A stretch of 64,000 nt of DNA from Anarhynchus alexandrinus (Eukaryota > Chordata > Aves > Charadriiformes > Charadriidae). The stretch is taken from contig VUYV01000216.1 of NCBI GenBank assembly GCA_008711295.1, forward strand, positions 1,111,802 to 1,175,801. Reading direction: 5' to 3'. A program made the translations under genes and the position numbers. Under the pieces are notes generated by a model. That model had not been told where the DNA came from. It worked only from the letters and a program-made list of their open reading frames with translations, and did no database searches. Of this stretch, positions 11,315 through 22,897 are shown in pieces. Each line of letters opens with the position of its first letter. The first letter of the stretch is position 1.

Positions 11315-13850
11315 CCTATTTTTATATATCTTTGCATTTTTACATCTAACAAAGCTTGTACTTAAGTAACTGTAGAAAATAAATTTCTCTATTGTTGCTT
11401 AAAATCACTTTTTGTTAGCGATCTTGTGAAGAAGTTGCGTCTGACTTGGACATTACAGTTCTTTCTAAGATTAATGCTGATAAACATACATATATAATAC
11501 ATGTTTGGGACTTTCCTCTATTAATAATTATTAAAACCCGTAAAATCTATTACTGGTAATTTGCTGTGACAGTCAATGCATTTTCAAGACTTCCATGAGC
11601 TAAAAGTCTTGCATCAGTACAACTTGTGATAGAAGTTAAAAACAAACACAGAAGTTATTTCAGACCTTTAAAACTTATGTGCTTTGATACCCGTAGTATA
11701 GCATGTTGTCTCCTCTCAGTGATAAGCAAAAGACTTATCTGTCCAGACCATCAAAATCTCCTCTGAGGGCAGTATAGATCTAATTTTAATTTTTTTTAAT
11801 TCCCTTTTTGTTGAAGTGCTTAAAAAAAAAATAGAGCAAAATGAAAGGTTTTGACTTCAGAGAGAGATACAGTGCAACAAAGGGAAATGGCAAAACTACA
11901 ATTGCTGTGAAGAACTTAACTGTAATCACGGGCTGTGGAGTCTTACCCATAGAGCAGGAGCTGGAAAAGGAACAACTATATAATTTTCAAGCTAAAAACC
12001 TGATTTCAAATCCTGTATTTAATCTGTAATTCCTGTATTTGAGGAAGCAGCTCGGCTATAAAAGTATTCTTCTAGTACAATAGTGCTGTCGGTAGCTGTC
12101 TGTGCATACATCACGTCACTTAGCAATGCCACGTACAGACATTGCCACTAACCAACGTGGCATGGATTCTACTGTCACTTGTTTTGCCGTGTCTCTGCAG
12201 TGATGGAGCTAGTGATATGCATGGGATAGCCGCTGCTGCCATGTGCAGGGAACGCTGCAGTGCTCACTGGAGATCCGAGCCACTTTTTTTGTGGTGTGGT
12301 TTTTTTGGGTTTGGTTTTTTTTTTTTGGATAGAGGTATAAAACTGTGTGTATTATACTCAGTGTTTGGAAAGAAATCCTCTGTACTTTTTCCAGTCCCTC
12401 TGCTTTTTAGGAGAGAAGGTGAAATTAGCTCCGAAACTTCACCTTTCCTGGGTTTTATGTGTTAAATTTACCTTTGAATGTTAAGCTTAGGATTTTACGC
12501 TCAGCCTGGTGTCTACGTTGCCAGCAGCTGTAGCTGGGTACAAAAAGCAGAAAGCTCTGTACCCAAACTGTAACCTTTCTTCCTTGTACTACTCAAGTAG
12601 GAGGGGAAAAGGGATTGAGCAATAACAGGTCAGGCATCCAAACCAGACTGCAGTGACCTGTGTTCTTTATTCTCAGAGCACCATGGTGACCTATACATAA
12701 TAAAAAGAATAATATTAGTAAGTCCAATGAGTTTGTTTCATGCTTTATCAAACATGACAATACAACAGTACAACTTCTTTGTACCTTTAGGAGAATACAT
12801 TCAGCATCACAAATGTCGTATTGTCATTCTGTTAAGGAATTCTTTCGCAATCTTAAATAGGGAGAGACTGGGAACAGTCTTTCTCCTTCAAGGTATAAAA
12901 GTGAAAGGAAAATCCCCACCAGCGTAGCTAGGAAGAGCTCGTTCCTGAAGTTAACTTTGGAGTTGCATGCAAATTGGACGCATGTTGTTTAACACCTATT
13001 CTTGTTTATGCTGAGCACTTCTTTTCTGTCTCACGTAGAAATGTGGTTGTAAATCAGTTGTACCTTTAAGCACACACTTCTGCTAAGGAACGTACCTCTG
13101 GTGGTTAAAAATAGTCTGCGAGTGGACAGACGGCTCTGGGTATAGTACCTCAAGTCTGGCAAACTGGCTAACTTTCAGTTCAACACTGTATGGTCAAGTC
13201 TGCAATTAACCTTACGCATTACTGTGGGCAAATCACTTCACCCATCTGTTGTTTGGGGTTTGTTTGCATTTTTCTTTCCAACATTTGTCTGTACTGGAAG
13301 TCTTCAAGAGTAAACTTTGACAATCACTGTGCGCCATGCGTCGCAATGCGATTCCAATTGCACTTTGAGGCCCAGACTAATACTGGGGGCATAAACAATA
13401 TCTATTTTTCCCCAGGAGTGACTAGTTTCATAAGCAGCACAAACAAACAAACGCACAAAAAAACCCAGCAGCTGGTTCCCTCCTAACTTCTATACATATT
13501 TAAAAAAAGAGATAAATACTGCAGAAAATAGATTTTACCTTTCTCTCCCCACTTCTTAGTGCTGTTTCTGTGACTAATAGTCATTAAAATGTCAGAGTTC
13601 CTCTGCAGGTAGAATAGTGTGGTAATGTTCACAAAACAGGGGAAAATATATGTTGAAAGGCTGTGGATAAATTTAAGTGCTGGCAAGAAGCTGGATCTTG
13701 TCAATGTTTAAAATAACCGACCATGACTTGGCAAGCGACCGCTGTCATTCATATTCACTGCTTCAGTTTCTTGTAAAACCAAACAGCAACAAACCATTTC
13801 AGGCAAAATCAGCCTTACACAGAGGAAGTGCTTGTGTCCCCCCATCATTA

Positions 13851-13902
13851 GTAATTACTAGAAGAAAATAAAAAGTAAGTATTTGTAATTACTAGAAGAA
13901 AA
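13851..13902 (+). repeat. Short direct duplication, 34-bp spacing
   Basis: GTAATTACTAGAAGAAAA occurs at 13851-13868 and again at 13885-13902. The identical 18-bp copies separated by 16 bp show a recent local duplication. Confidence 0.85.
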
Positions 13903-14282
13903 AAATGACCAAACAACTCGACGCTTTGTTCTCATTTCTGTTTGCCTGTGTGTAACTCACAGGATTTCTCATAGGCCCGGCCACATTTTGCTGATTTTAG
14001 AGATTATAATCCCAAATATGAAACAGCTGCCACCTGGAGAGAAAGGTGCGGGGGTCCAGCGGCAATGCTGGCCGCAAGCTTGAGTCATTTAACAACCTAG
14101 TGATCAAAGAGCTCCTTGGCCTCAGGAAAAATAACCAAACTGTTTTCTGGTTTATGTTGGCAGCCAAGGAACGCCTAATAATATGTAGCACTTGTTTTCA
14201 TTCCTGGTAGTGTTTTTGGTGAGATGCTTGACAAGAAACAAAGCCAGTAGTTTTATTTGAGTATCTTCTGTTTGTGCTCTAG

Positions 14283-14337
14283 GAATGGCTCTGGCAGGTA
14301 ACGATGTGGATGACGTGGATGTGGTCTGGAAAGGGAG
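14283..14337 (+). other. Candidate 55-nt exon with in-frame ATG
   Basis: A pyrimidine-rich acceptor (TCTGTTTGTGCTCTAG) ends at 14282 and a strong donor (GGGAG then GTAAGC) begins at 14338, enclosing 55 nt. One frame starts with an ATG at 14285 and reads MALAGNDVDDVDVVWKG, an acidic peptide that ends with two spare bases. A second frame is also open, the third is stopped. I do not recognise the peptide. It could be the first coding exon after a 5'-UTR exon, an alternative exon of a large gene, a lncRNA exon or a chance pair of splice sites. An internal GTAACG at 14297 offers a weaker alternative donor. Confidence 0.35.
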
Positions 14338-17300
14338 GTAAGCACTTATGCTTTGCTTTTAAAGGATATGAAATATACTTTACAGAAGTTTACTTTATGG
14401 AAGTTTACTTGATTGCTGCTTTTAGAATCTGAGTGTGATTCAATATGCGTTGTGATGTGTTTTCTTTTAAGCCTGTTTTTAAGCATAGTAGTCCTGTATA
14501 TGTATTAAAACTATTCACATGCTCAATTATATTTACGCTTAAACTTCTTGATGAGTTGGAGCTTTTACCTCCAGTATTTGTCACTAATTTTTAACATTTA
14601 TGTTAATCTTTCTAAGGTTAAAATATGAAAAATATTAAACGTTAATACCAATCTACTACATTTTTAACATTTTTGAAGGGTAACCCATGATATTTTGAAA
14701 ACAGTTCTCCGTATCAAGCCTTTGCTAGCATGTACACAGATGAAATTTATAAAGCAAGCCACATATCTGTAGAAAGAAATAGAAAATTAAAATCCTTTAT
14801 TAAAGATGCTTCTGGAGATACTTCACAGGAAAGGAAGAAAAAGCACAAAAGATAAAGCAGAGAGATTAATTCCACAGATTGGTAGTGAAATTATAACCCT
14901 GTATTTTCTGCATGGAGTTACAAGCTGTAATAGAACCCAGGGGGTTAATGCTAGATTTCTCCATGTTCTTAGTGGCATTAGCTCTTAATGAATCAGGAAG
15001 CCAGATACTAGACTGTGCAAGAGCTTTATCAAGGCTGAGAGTTTCACAATAAGAGTGTTTGATTATATTTGTGAAATAATTTACTCATCAAACAGTGCTA
15101 TTAAATGTAGGATGCCTCTACAGCACTGTTTGTATTGTTGCTTTCACATTCTATTTTGCTGGCAATAAATCATTTTGAAGCAATTCATTTTTTACACATT
15201 GTAGGATAGACAGCAGATCCTGAACTCAGCAGGTGACACATTAAATTCAGAGACGTGTCAGTCACATTTAAAGCATATGGCTAACTCCTACAGCAGATCA
15301 CTCCAGCGGAAAAAACAGTTTCTATGCAATTCTCTATCCATGTCAAGCTGAAATAGAATTTTATTTTTCTTCACCTAGATAAAGAACTCCTTATGAATAT
15401 TCTGTGTTTTGTCACATAGTAGTAATAAAAGACAAACCGGTATCAGTATATAAAGTCCAGCGTTCATACCTTGAAAGGCCAGTCTAGAACTTTTGATCAA
15501 TGCCACCTTGATTATACAATATTTGTATCTCCCAACTAGAAGATACATTGGAAAAACAAAAATCAATACTGTTTTTTCGTATTACAATAAAGAAACATAA
15601 TGCTTCAGACGTCCCCACCATTGTCATCCACCTTTGGCTATCAACTGAGATGTGGGGAAGAAAATCCTGAAGCCTGCAGGCTTCGGTCTGAGCAAATGCT
15701 GGCAGACTTGAACTAGCCTGGAGCTCTGCTCTCCTGCAGATTCTAACACTCGCCGCTGAACAGGACTGACACCTCCAGCACTGTTCCTCAGGGATGGATT
15801 TGCTTGTAGGAACTTGTTTGTTTTGATAAACCATACATAAATAAGACTATTTAATGAAGTAGGCAAATCTCATCAAAGATAATCTTTCACTGACAAACTA
15901 TGATGTTTGCAGTTCTTAGCAGGTGAGAAAGTTAGCTGCATCTTCATTTTAACATGTTTAAGGAACTACTCCTTCACTGTGTTATGCAAGCCTAACTTAT
16001 TCAGATTGTTCGGTATGTTTTTGTTTTATGCAGCCAAAGTTAGGCTGTGTCGTGCAGTTCCACTGGATTTTAGATTTGAACTGTCCAAACCAGTTAACGT
16101 TAAGAGGTAATTTTGCACCTTGGCTGCAAGGGATGATAAGTAATGTCTGCAGCAATTGCCTATGTTTCCTCTAAGTTTCTGCTCTCTCTGTTATTTAGTG
16201 TGAAAGTTTGGACTGCAGAGGACTGTGCAACTCTGCAAATTTTCTCTGGACCTTTTGCATCTGTTATTTCAGCTAGTAGTTTTAAAGGGAAACCTTACAG
16301 TATCACATGTTGCAGGGCATAATTTTGGAGTTTTTATGAATATCAGGCAGAAACTCTGAACTTTGAGAAGTAGCATGTTGTGATGATCAATTTCCATTTG
16401 CTACACATCAAGGATGTTCAGATGTTAATAGGTGATGTCCTGAGTATTTCCTTTATTGTAATTATGGTTCTAGTGGGAATGTGCTTTTTGTCTCTAATGC
16501 AGCCTTTCTCTGCTGCAAAATTTGTGATGAGTGTATTTCCTTTCTTTGATGCTAATCATTACATTTATCTGTAAATGGGAGTAAAAATGGACACAAATGT
16601 GACAGATGTGACTTTCTAATTGACATTTGTGGTGGAAGCTCTTTGTACGTTTTCATACCAGAACACTACCGGTATTTCCCTTAAGTAACGTGATGGCTCT
16701 TGTCAAACACTTACCCAAAAGGTCAGTTGCGTAGGCTATAGCTCTCGTTCTCCCCTGATGCTGCTGCTTCACATTCCATCACCAGCTGACATTAGAGTGA
16801 AAGCGAGTACCTCAGCCAGGAGACCTCCACTTCACCATTAAAAGATCCCCTAAAGAGCATGGGGATGACACCACCGTGTCTGTGGTGTAAGGTGTGACTC
16901 AAAGAAAAGTGGTGCAGCAGCCCTGTGACTGCTCTGTCAGGTCAGCATTTTTGGCATATGATGCAACCTCCAGGCTGCTTTCCTTTATGCAAAAAATTAA
17001 TCTGCCTCTCTTTACGATCCCTCCAGTGTGCAGCATGTACTCTTTAGCCAGGTGTGATAATCAAGGCGTTGTCACATGCTCATACTGCGTATTTCCTGGG
17101 GTGTGTTTCTAATACTTTTAGTTAAAGCACATTGAATACTAAGCATAAAATAGAAAAAAAACCAACTGTCTGTATCTGTAGTAATTATTCTATACATTTG
17201 ATTTTGTTGCATGTTATTTAAATGTTATACATACCAAACCTCCGTGTGAATTTCTGTATTCATCTTTTCCCATTCCTTCACGAAGCAGAACTGTGCGGGA

Positions 17301-18750
17301 CCTGGGGCCAAGTAGGAAGAGAAAGCAAGGAAGTTTCTTGTTGTTAAGCTTTATGCACATTATATTATAAGGGACGCTAAATATCTCTGTCCGAAAAATA
17401 AAAATAGTCCACTTAGAGACCTGAAGAAAAGATTTCATAATTCCAGTAGAGAGAAGTAGGAGATCCTGCAGAAGAACAGAATTGTACAAGCTTCAGTCAA
17501 ATGTCCAGAGGGCAAGTAAAACTAACGTGGTGAGGCAGGAGGATCAAGGACGTTCCTTAAGCTGTGTAAGTACAGTAAGGTACATGCGAAGATTTCTAAG
17601 TGCAGACCTGAGAAGTGCAGATGGATGCATCTATATCCAGTTTTTGTGATTTATCTTGACAGGGCATATGCTACCACTGCTGGGCATTATTTTCCCCTGA
17701 CATAAAGGTCTCTCAATTATTGAAATTTGACCCGAACGTGAGGGATTGGTTGGGGTAGCTCAGTATTATCAAATTTTCCATAAATTTCTTGAATGGATTG
17801 ACCTTTAGCATCTTTTTAAAACTCTAATGTTTCCCACTGCATCTCTGTGATGGCCTAAATTTATATCTCTGTCCCTGTGTAGCAGGAGATTGGGATTGAA
17901 TGTGTGTTCATGCTTTCCTTCTCCCCTCCCCCATCCTCCTCAGTCAAGTTCTGGAAACATTTGGTCGTAGATGAGAGTTTTCAGCCTTCTTTTGACAAGA
18001 GAATTGTTGAGATGAGTTCCATCTAATGCATTGACATTTTATGATTTAAATCTTCGCCCTGAATCATTAAATTCTTGTGCTTTCTTTTTGGTGAAGGTAT
18101 TGATCCTTACCCCTTTTTTTTTTTCTCGTTGTTATTGTTGTGATATACAGAGGTTTTCCTTTTAATTGGCACACATTTCTCGCATGCAAACTATTTCAGT
18201 ACAGTGCTTCTCCGTTTGTGGAGTTCATGGCGGTCTTTCTGTCTGTCTCTCATGGTCAAAATATTCAGTAGGTGTTCATATTTGGATCAGGAATTTCTCC
18301 CTCTGCTGGTTTTCCATGAGTGTGTACATTGGCATCCCACATTTATCCTTGTAATTTTTTCATTAACTTCTCTGAGGACTAGAAATACGAGTTTACTGTT
18401 TTGGAAGTGGTAGTTAATGAACTGACTGTCTTCCCTTTAAACTTTGATCATTGCTGGCCACTGCTGAAAATCCTTCTTCATAGCTGTATTTCTAAACAAT
18501 GCAGAATTTGTGCTGTTGAGAAATTTTAAGCAGCCTCATGCTGGTTCAGATTCACAAGCATCACCAGTATGATCACTTCTTTGGGGTTTTCTGGCTTCTT
18601 GAGGTGTGTCTCTGCGCACGTGTTCACTGTTAGTTTCTTGTATATTGTTGACCTCTGCAGGTACCTTCCAACTTCAGTTATTCTTGCAATCTGTGACTCG
18701 TGTGATATCAGGGCAATAGGAATGGTATGTCAAGCATCATTTAGTACAAG

Positions 18751-18775
18751 ATATATATATATATACATATATATG
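18751..18775. repeat. AT dinucleotide microsatellite
   Basis: About 25 bp of alternating A and T interrupted once by C, ending in ATATATGTA. It is a simple repeat. Confidence 0.85.
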
Positions 18776-20713
18776 TAGCTACTTTACAGATACACTGAAC
18801 ACCAGTTAGGTAATAGCACGAAAACTGTATGAAGCTAAGCCCAGAAACTAAACACACCACTTTAAATGTAAATATACGCTTTTAGAGTAGCCAGTTCTAG
18901 AAGGCTGAAAACAGCTATGAACCAAATCAGCTAGGGGAGAGAATTTAATCAGAAAAATGAGAATGATAATGGAGAACTCTTTAAGATAACATCCTGTAGG
19001 TAATGATGTGTCTCTTAACGGCCTAGCAAAAGAGAATAGCATACTGGTTCATGTCTATTGTTTCTGGGAATGTTCAGGGCAGTTCTTGCAGGTTTACCTA
19101 TTCATAATTATGGATGATGAAATGCAAATTTTATTATTTTTTTTTAAATTATATAATTTATTTCTATATGGGGGTGTTGGTGTTTGGCAAACATGCAGTA
19201 ATAGTTTTGCATAAATGTGAGTGAAAGGTGTTATCTCTTTGAATATATCTATTAAAGTGAGTTTTAATAATTACTTGGTAAAAATATTTGTGGAAGTTAA
19301 TGTCTGTATGAGAGTTGCAGGAGAGATCCACTGCTGCTATTACTGACTGTATCAGTAGTGCGTCCAGAATGTTTTTCAGCAACCTATTTTAAGTGATGTA
19401 ATTCTACTCTGTAAATCTCTTTTACAACTACTGTTGTGTGCTTATTATGAACTATGATACAATTCCGATGGAACACAGTTTTATTAACTATAAATGTTAG
19501 TTGTGTATGATCTCCTCCTGGAGAAATAGGTTTTTTGGCAAACGCTAGGCAGTTTTTGTTGCTTTATTTTTCTCATATTTTTCCAGAACCCCTTGAGTTG
19601 CTTGGAAAAACAAAGTGGTTTCTTATGTCAGTGATCAAATGTCCACGTAATGGATTTAGATCTTCTTTATTTTATCCTTTCTTTAGAATAGAATTGGAGA
19701 AAAGGATGAAAGGAAATAAGAGAATTTGACAGTTTTGTCCCTGTTGCTTTCTATGCAGGGTCATCACCCATTCTTGTCGTATTTTCAGATCAGTGTATTT
19801 CAGTTGTAGTTTGATATATTTCATGTCTTGCTGGCAAATTATCAAAATGAATATCAAAAGTTGTTCAGATTACCTTCACCGAACTCTCCCAGAGAATCTG
19901 GCAAGCATTATTTAAGTTTTAAACACTTGCCAATAAACTAGTGTTTAGACAAGCCATTCACTTGCTGATAACATTTTTCATATCAAACCAATATACAATT
20001 AGTATTCTTGATTCTTATATGTGTCTTCTGACATTTTGTATTCCTGTAGATACAAAAATACTTATTTCAAAGCAGTAGAAAAAAATATTTTACTGTATTG
20101 TAAATCTGTGCCAGCTTTCTTTTGTTTGTTGATTTTCCAATCTCTGAATAGAGTGTGGTTGTTTTCACTGTTTTCTTTTGTTGCTTGTTCTTTCTTTTGC
20201 TTTTATAACCTTTTTATGTGGGGCATTTGTATTTGCCTTGGAATTATGTGTCTCTTTTTTGCTCTCCCTTATCTGTTCTGTGTAGTATTGCCTCCATTTG
20301 TTCTGAACTACATATTGGTTTTGTTTTTTCAACTCACATATTCCATCTTCCTCCTAGATGCTTCTTATCCTATCAAAAAAAAAGAAAAAAAGAAAAAAAG
20401 CCCTGTATTACATTAATATACTATGGTATAACTTTTTTGTGATATAGACAGAGTTACTCCACGGCAAGGACTATAACTAAATCTCTTCTCCCTAGCCTAA
20501 TAAATCCCTCTCTAATGTACACAAAAGAACAGTGGCAACAGAACTTCTAGGTTCAAGTCGGAGTGAGACTTCTTGCCAAATTGGAAATGAACTTTACAAT
20601 ATCGCTACTCCATCATAGGGTTTGAAGTAGGAGTTCATCTATGTCTGATAGACCTGAAATAATATGACTTCCTCTGCTGTGGAAAATGTTGCTAGTTGTT
20701 TGCTGATAAATTT

Positions 20714-20727
20714 GGGGGGGGGGGGGG
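20714..20727 (+). repeat. Run of 14 G
   Basis: Fourteen consecutive G are followed directly by CAAACAAAACAAAACAAA. A G homopolymer of this length is uncommon in AT-rich vertebrate DNA and is prone to sequencing length error. Confidence 0.9.
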
Positions 20728-22384
20728 CAAACAAAACAAAACAAAAAAGCAAAGGCCATTATCAATACATTCTTAGTTTCCATCTTTTTTGTTGAATGGA
20801 AATTTTGTAAATCTGATAGATGGGGGAAAATGTCAATATCAGAAAAGGTATAGGGTGCCTTATTCAATAAAAGTAGTAGTGTTTTAAGATGATGACTTGG
20901 TTTCTCATTAATTAAACATGGTCAAGCAAAGATTTGTTCCTTAACTAGAAAAGAAAATCAAAATATCAAGCAGAACCCTCATGAGAAACAAACATTTAAT
21001 TAAACTGGGAGTCTTCAGGAGAAGAGACCATTTTGTTCATGTTTGGGACTGTTCTTAGTTCAACGGGTTCACGACCAAAGATCCTAGTTTGCTTCTGCAA
21101 CACCTCCTGTGATGGACTTGGTCATAGAGAAAACATTTGTGTGCATGTGCGTGAAAGTGTCCCAAACATCTGGAAGTGGGATGAACAGAGGGCAGTGATA
21201 GCTACTTTTCTGTGTCTTTGAACAAAGCAAAATCCCATTCTGACTACCCAGTTTATCATTTAACTTGAGAGAGCTGAGGAAATGTTAAAATTCTCCCCTG
21301 AATGTAATTGCAAGTGTGGACAGGCTCACAGGTGTGTAAGTGAGGATATAAATATGCATATATATACACTGGAGCAGTGCTTCGTTGCTATGACAGATGA
21401 CCACTCAAAATCAAACAGGACTTTTTAGTCCCCTCGTTAGGAATACACACTGTGGTATTACTGCTGTGTGCTAGTTACTGATCCGCGGCCACCTCCCAAA
21501 TGAGTAGAAGGGCATTTTCTTAATCTTCCCCTCTGACTGAGAGGCAGGGCATCTTCAACATCACTTTCTTTGAGTCTTAGACCACTATTGCAGCCTTCTT
21601 CACAGGGCTGTGGTCTTCTGCTGAAATCCCAGTGATTTCTTTTATCCACAATGTGGGTTCAGCATCGGATCTGCAGCTGTTTTGCACAAGAATGTCTGGC
21701 CAAAATGCTGCCTCGCTGAACGGTACTTTCTCTCCTTATGAGGTTATTTCCTTTCTCTCCAAACCACATCACCTTTTTATACCTGGAAGAATTTCACCAA
21801 AGTCCTGCTTGTGATCATGTGGCTGTATTGCACCATGTCAACACTGTTTTTGAAGGAAAGCATTCTGTACACTAATAAGGAAAGATCTTTGAATTTATAT
21901 TCTTCTGAAGAATTGGTAGTAAATTAAAGACAGATAGCTTGACTGATTCTTTACATAATTTAAAGAAAGAAAACATTCCTCTTTTCATGGCCTTGTTGCA
22001 AGTGTTTAATTCTATGCTTCAAAATGTATTGAGTTTTCTAAGCTATATTGAAAAATATGAATAATTGATATTTGAAATTATTACTATTTTTCAGGTAAAG
22101 TTGTTTTTACCAGGACTTTCCAAAATCTGGAAAGAAATACATTCCACTTTTTATACAACACTTCTAAAACAGAATTTCCTATGCAAAAATGCATTTTAGA
22201 AGATTAAGCCAGAATGTCACCTTATCTAGTCTCCCATAACCCTTTGACACATGCTAATCTGAATTTATTCCTATGATCTCATGATTTTACTAGTCTATAA
22301 AAGCAAGTTATTATCACTGTACACATTCAGAATAATAGCACTTAGTCTATAGGTAATGATTTATCATTTATTTCCCTCCACATT

Positions 22385-22545
22385 ACACATGTTAATTCAA
22401 GAGTTCTCGCTGTGTGCAGTAGAACAGTGTTATTAAACCCCAAATTACAGGTATGTAAACCAGGGCACACAGAGTTTGAGGGTTTTGCCAGCTGGCTGAC
22501 AGCAAGTCAGCTTTAATGCTGGATAGACTCAGACTGTCTTGATTT
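22385..22545 (-). mobile_element. MIR-like CORE-SINE relic
   Basis: Read on the plus strand the block follows the reverse complement of MIR in order: a TTAATTC part, then TTATTAAACCCCAAATTACAG (counterpart of the CCCATTTTACAG segment), then GGGCACACAGAG (GGCACAGAGAG), then GCTGACAGCAAGTCAG (CACAGCAAGTCAG), then CAGACTGTCT. This matches the core and tRNA-side portions over about 160 bp, so the element lies on the minus strand. Divergence is high, as expected for an ancient tRNA-derived element spread by L2-type LINE machinery. Identification is from memory of the consensus, not from a search. Confidence 0.65.
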
Positions 22546-22839
22546 TCAGTCGGTTTACATGTATTACCCCATCAGTTGAATATAGTTCACTTGAATTTGA
22601 AGTCATGTTGCTAAACAAAGCTCTCCCATGCTGGTGTGTGTGTGGAAAAAATTATGTCTTCTGGAAGTGGAAGATTTTTTTCACTGTGATGAGGGAAGTC
22701 AGGGCTTGGCTATGCGAGGTACTCCACTGAAAAATTTGAAAGCTTTATTCTGTTTTGCTGTGAGACTGTAATCTGTGTTATAGAAGTAACCCATTATATA
22801 GTACTCTCCAGTCTTGATGGTAGTGATTTTCCTCTCCTT

Positions 22840-22897
22840 TATTATCTTATTATTTATTATATTATTATGTAATATGTTATATTATTATTTATTATCT
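22840..22897. repeat. AT-rich (ATT)n-like microsatellite
   Basis: The tract is made of TTATTA and TTATAT words only, with two G interruptions. It is a degenerate trinucleotide simple repeat. Confidence 0.75.

Larger units (their letters stand above)
11001..14282. other. Non-coding AT-rich unique sequence
   Basis: No gene is supported. The stretch holds a hairpin built from TAGATGGGTAG and its complement (11281-11314), T-rich tracts near 12290-12330, and a 34-bp-spaced duplication at 13851-13902. GGGCAAATCACTTCACC around 13227-13243 recalls the middle of a MIR SINE but is too short to call. The 14000-14200 part is slightly GC-richer, with E-box and AP-1-like words (CAGCTGCCACCTG, TGAGTCA), and may be conserved. 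Confidence 0.65.
14338..22384. other. Non-coding AT-rich unique sequence
   Basis: No gene is supported. Simple sequence includes an AT dinucleotide run at 18751-18775, an A-rich tract near 20373-20400 and a run of 14 G at 20714-20727. Open frames of up to 131 codons are hydrophobic, Phe/Leu/Cys-rich translations of T-rich DNA (for example 20021-20416), a usual artefact. No repeat I can name is visible, although very old copies would escape reading by eye. Confidence 0.65.

Noticed and set aside
13200..13245. Possible MIR fragment (GGGCAAATCACTTCACC)
   Set aside because: Only about 17 bp match and neither flank follows the MIR order, unlike the copies at 22385 and 34147.
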